Assembly: GCA_011043375.1 (NCBI GenBank)
Contig: DQYP01000113.1
Location: 1 to 6,101 of the forward strand
Reading direction: 5' to 3'
From: Thermotogaceae bacterium
Lineage (GTDB): Bacteria; Thermotogota; Thermotogae; B21-G9; HyVt-16
DNA length: 6,101 nucleotides
Below the pieces are notes generated by a model that searched no databases, was not told the DNA's origin, and saw only the letters and a program-made list of their open reading frames with translations. This document shows positions 5,787 to 6,101 of the stretch, in pieces; position 1 is the first letter of the stretch; each line of letters opens with the position of its first letter. Position numbers and translations under genes: made by a program.

Positions 5787-5816
5787 TAAGATCCCTCACA
5801 TTCGTTCGGGATGACA
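5787..5816 (-). repeat. Interspersed palindromic repeat, copy 1 (minus orientation)
   Basis: Read on the minus strand this starts TGTCATCCCGAACGAATG and ends in a GAGGGATCTTA segment, the recognisable TGTCAT(T/C)CCGA...GAGG(A/G)ATCT repeat found dispersed between genes in many bacteria. ATCCC (5791-5795) pairs with GGGAT (5808-5812), and a T-rich run follows on the + strand, so it could also slow or end transcription. It faces copy 2 head to head. Confidence 0.7.
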
Positions 5817-5824
5817 TTTTTCTT

Positions 5825-5900
5825 TTTTTGTCGTTCCAATGATATTTTTCTTGTTTTTGTCATTCCGAGGATATTTTTCTTGTTTTTATCATTCCGAGGA
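5825..5900 (+). repeat. 29-nt tandem repeat, about 2.6 units
   Basis: Units at 5825-5853 and 5854-5882 and the partial unit 5883-5900 share the pattern TTTTTGTCATTCCGAGGATA followed by TTTTTCTTG. Unit 1 differs at a few positions (GTTCCAATGATA in place of ATTCCGAGGATA). Each unit holds only the first arm of the interspersed repeat plus a T-rich spacer, so the array looks like slippage duplication at the edge of copy 2. Confidence 0.8.
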
Positions 5901-5922
5901 ACGATAGTGACGAGGAATCTTA
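5888..5922 (+). repeat. Interspersed palindromic repeat, copy 2 (plus orientation)
   Basis: This copy runs ATCATTCCGAGGAACGATAG and ends GACGAGGAATCTTA. ATTCC (5891-5895) pairs with GGAAT (5914-5918). It is the inverted relative of copy 1: TAAGAT at 5787-5792 complements ATCTTA at 5917-5922, and the imperfect match between arms continues for about 30 bases. Its last 18-nt overlap defines the final partial unit of the tandem array. Confidence 0.72.
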
Positions 5923-5984
5923 CTCTAACAAACAATAAGTTTTTTATATCAATACTTTTAGTTAACAAAATCAGGGTGTTCGAA

Positions 5985-5988
5985 GGAG
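5985..5988 (+). promoter_or_regulatory. Ribosome binding site of the GH42 gene
   Basis: GGAG in the context GAAGGAGTGG lies 8 nt before the ATG at 5997, an ideal spacing. It fixes the start of the glycosidase gene and rules out a longer N-terminus. Confidence 0.8.
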
Positions 5989-5996
5989 TGGTAGAA

Positions 5997-6101
5997 ATGA
6001 TCATAGGAGTCGATTACTATCCAGAACATTGGTCTAAGGAAAGATGGAAGGTTGACATCGAATTAATGAAATCATTGGGAATAAAATTTGTTCGCCTTGC
6101 A
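5997..6101 (+). CDS. Beta-galactosidase, glycoside hydrolase family 42, 3' end missing
   Basis: Only the first 35 codons lie in the window; the gene runs off the right edge. GVDYYPEHW at residues 4-12, then ERW, LMKSLGIKFVRLA at 23-35, is the characteristic N-terminus of GH42 beta-galactosidases, where it forms the first strand and helix of the TIM barrel. Full members are about 650-690 residues and hydrolyse terminal beta-D-galactosides, usually in the cytoplasm, as the lack of a signal peptide here suggests. The catalytic glutamates lie further on and cannot be checked. The ATG is supported by GGAG at 8 nt. It is separated from the upstream operon by the tnpB remnant and probably uses its own promoter at 5621-5649, with a long repeat-containing leader. 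The family is clear from these residues; the exact substrate is not. Confidence 0.85.
   Translation, partial: MIIGVDYYPEHWSKERWKVDIELMKSLGIKFVRLA

Larger units (their letters stand above)
5602..5996. other. Gene-free 395-bp interval between the tnpB remnant and the GH42 gene
   Basis: I see no credible coding sequence here on either strand. In order it holds a sigma-70-type promoter (5621-5649), overlapping AT-rich palindromes (5633-5684), a direct repeat of TGATAGTG at 5687-5694 and 5700-5707 (13-nt period), a quiet AT-rich stretch (5708-5780), an inverted pair of interspersed repeats with tandem units between them (5787-5922), and an AT-rich leader ending in the GH42 ribosome site. The long minus-strand frame crossing it is explained by the repeats. 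Confidence 0.8.

Noticed and set aside
5825..5922. Possible CRISPR array in the repeated region
   Set aside because: Repeats are contiguous 29-nt units without unique spacers, and no cas genes are present.
5576..6004. A 142-codon open frame on the minus strand across the gap before the GH42 gene
   Set aside because: Its middle (VIPNECEGS and the repeated RNDK/GMTK segments) is the translation of the interspersed and tandem repeats, a common artefact; no ribosome site or domain, and it would overlap the GH42 start.

Overview
The window reads like a chromosomal stretch of an anaerobic, probably thermophilic bacterium, most likely from the Thermotogota. This rests on the gene set (sulfide-based homocysteine synthesis, a minimal SufC/SufB pair, a GH42 beta-galactosidase), AT-rich sequence, strong AGGAGG-type ribosome sites, and a TnpB remnant of a type I associate with that phylum. 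The assignment is an impression from protein content, not a computed classification.

Positions 1-4818 hold six genes on the + strand, tightly packed, with gaps of 1, 11 and 33 nt, one 23-nt overlap, then 17 nt. They look like one operon whose promoter lies upstream of the window. In order they encode: (1) a 5'-truncated HcyBio/DUF39 homocysteine-biosynthesis protein; (2) a NIL-domain protein with two [4Fe-4S] motifs; (3) a UPF0280/ApbE-like protein; (4) a SufC ATPase; (5) a short SufB-type scaffold protein; (6) a PhnP-like metallo-beta-lactamase-fold hydrolase. The first three match the set shown in methanogens to make homocysteine from aspartate semialdehyde and sulfide. The next two form a minimal Fe-S cluster assembly machine. 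No cysteine desulfurase (SufS), SufU or SufE is present, so the layout suggests inorganic sulfide or persulfide chemistry shared by amino-acid synthesis and Fe-S assembly.

Positions 4819-5601 hold a possible weak terminator and then a decayed tnpB gene of the IS200/IS605 group. It lacks its N-terminus, has a one-base frameshift in an A7 run, and appears to have lost internal blocks including the zinc ribbon and third RuvC motif. A 7-bp hairpin near its end may be what remains of the element's right end.

Positions 5602-5996 contain no gene. They hold a strong sigma-70-like promoter (TTGACA, 17 nt, TACAAT) overlapped and followed by a cluster of palindromes, then a 13-nt direct repeat, then an inverted pair of interspersed palindromic repeats with a 29-nt tandem repeat between them. 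A GH42 beta-galactosidase begins at 5997 behind a good ribosome site and runs off the window. The promoter and palindromes plausibly control it through a long, structured leader.
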